Assembly: GCA_035406685.1 (NCBI GenBank)
Contig: DAONLM010000065.1
Span: forward strand, 1-13,725
Direction of reading: 5' to 3'
DNA from: DAONLM01 sp035406685
GTDB lineage: Bacteria; Spirochaetota; GWE2-31-10; MWDO01
DNA length: 13,725 bases
Every line of letters begins with the position of its first letter. The stretch's first letter is position 1. Shown one piece after another: positions 13,018 through 13,725 of this stretch. Under the pieces are notes generated by a model. It was not told the DNA's origin and made no database searches. It saw nothing but the letters and a program-made list of their open reading frames with translations. Both the position numbers and the translations under genes were made by a program.

Positions 13018-13686
13018 AAGTTTTATGTGCTTAAACCTGAAGGGAGAATACGTTTTGAAACGAAGTAGGCATATGCTGACCTGGTGGATCCGGTGATGTT
13101 CAGTGATGAAGCAAAGGATTACTGTCCTGTGTGTGGTAGGGCAGTAAGTATGCTTAAGTGGCTTCCGCCTCACCGGGTGAAATTGTCCAGTGCGAAACCG
13201 GAGAAGTGGGGAGATTTTGTATGGGGTGCCGGGTTTACTTTGCTAGTCTCGGATCGGTTTAAAGCCATATATGAGCAGGAAGACTTAAGGGGGGTCAAGT
13301 TTTTCTCCCCGGTGGGGGTGGTGCGAATAGGAACGAGAAAAACCGGATATTTGCCATCCGGTATGCCTACTTATTATTCGATTGAGGTTATATGGGGAGG
13401 GGCTAAGCTAGACGGATAGCATCCAAAGTGAGTATGGGAGAGAGAACCTACATGCTTTTATTGTCGGTTGGGTGGCCATCGCGTTAGGCAAGAAGGAATT
13501 ATCCTAGAGGAGAGTTCGTGGGTTGGTGTGGATATTTTTGAAGTGCCAGCAGCACCGGGGCTTCTGGTTTCAGAGCGGTTCAAATATATAGTTGAGAAGT
13601 ATGGATTAAAGAATGTGTGGTTGATTCCTGCAGAGAAGTATGGGTGGGATGAGAGCCGGCCTGGGTTATGGTACATTTTGGATTAA
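13015..13686 (+). pseudogene. Double-CXXCG (SitI6-like) immunity gene, interrupted by three stops
   Basis: One unbroken reading frame of 223 codons runs from ATG 13015 to TAA 13684-13686, interrupted by TAG 13066-13068, TAG 13417-13419 and TGA 13429-13431. Read through, it begins MKFYVLKPEGRIRFETK. It contains CPVCG (codons at 13123-13137), LKWLPPHRVKLS, GDFVWGAGFTLLVSDRFKAI and a GVKFFSPVGVV strand. The second pair is CFYCR (13453-13467), followed by LVSERFKYIVEKYGL and WLIPAEKYGWDESRPGLWYI. The two Cys-x-x-Cys motifs, two 'LLVS-RFK' helices and the length match the Myxococcus-type double-CXXCG immunity family (TIGR02264-like, by memory). Each stop is one C-to-T change from Gln (CAG) or Arg (CGA). 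No indels are needed. The full protein would presumably have neutralised the adjacent toxin; pieces from internal starts are unlikely to work. Confidence 0.72.
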
Positions 13687-13725
13687 GGGCATCGCTTTGG
13701 TTTGTCTACTGCTGGTGGCGAATGG

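Noticed and set aside
13015..13686. Programmed read-through or reassigned TAG/TGA codons in the immunity gene
   Set aside because: Intact neighbouring genes end with TAA, TAG and TGA alike, the adjacent toxin also has a frame change, and no recoding signal is visible; decay is simpler.

Overview
The window comes from a very AT-rich, Gram-negative-type bacterium. Across about 1-12,180 GC is low (roughly a quarter by eye). There is a TonB/ExbB/ExbD energy-transduction operon, which implies an outer membrane, and cyclic-di-GMP proteins (PilZ, HD-GYP). All three stop codons end intact genes, so the code looks standard. I cannot name the phylum from sequence alone.

Layout: 166-753 encodes a YigZ/IMPACT-family protein behind a near-consensus sigma-70 promoter. 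833-1762 encodes GDP-L-fucose synthase, followed after 21 nt by a tightly packed exbB-exbD-exbD-tonB operon (1784-3847). A 180-nt spacer then carries two copies of a 14-base repeat. Next come an orphan hybrid histidine-kinase-type sensor with two N-terminal PAS-like regions (4028-5605) and a PilZ protein (5740-6093). A minus-strand cluster (8715 down to 6169) holds a 73-aa unknown, a DUF2934-type protein, a tandem zinc-finger protein with a TTG start, a metallophosphoesterase and a ParB-like/sulfiredoxin-fold protein. A divergent promoter region (8716-8832) separates it from a plus-strand pair: a GAF/HD-GYP protein (8833-10791) and a DHH/DHHA1 phosphoesterase (10865-12136). These two could act in sequence on cyclic dinucleotides.

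At about 12,180 composition changes sharply to roughly 45-55% GC with different codon use. This right-hand segment contains a 95-aa unknown ORF (12250-12537), then the wreck of a polymorphic toxin C-terminus (about 12596-13013). One nucleotide later comes a disrupted immunity gene (13015-13686) that matches the double-CXXCG family I associate with the myxobacterial SitI6-type immunity proteins. The immunity gene stays in one reading frame for 223 codons but is cut by three stops (TAG, TAG, TGA). Each is one C-to-T change from a sense codon, as is the stop within the toxin C-terminus. The toxin also has a frame change. The simplest reading is a horizontally acquired toxin-immunity cassette decaying under the AT-biased mutation pressure of its host.

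The most unusual items are this decayed cassette and its compositional junction, the AGGGGGATATCT repeats, the HD-GYP plus DHH pairing with a large insertion inside the HD-GYP domain, and promoters whose -10 boxes sit so close to start codons that leaderless transcripts are likely.
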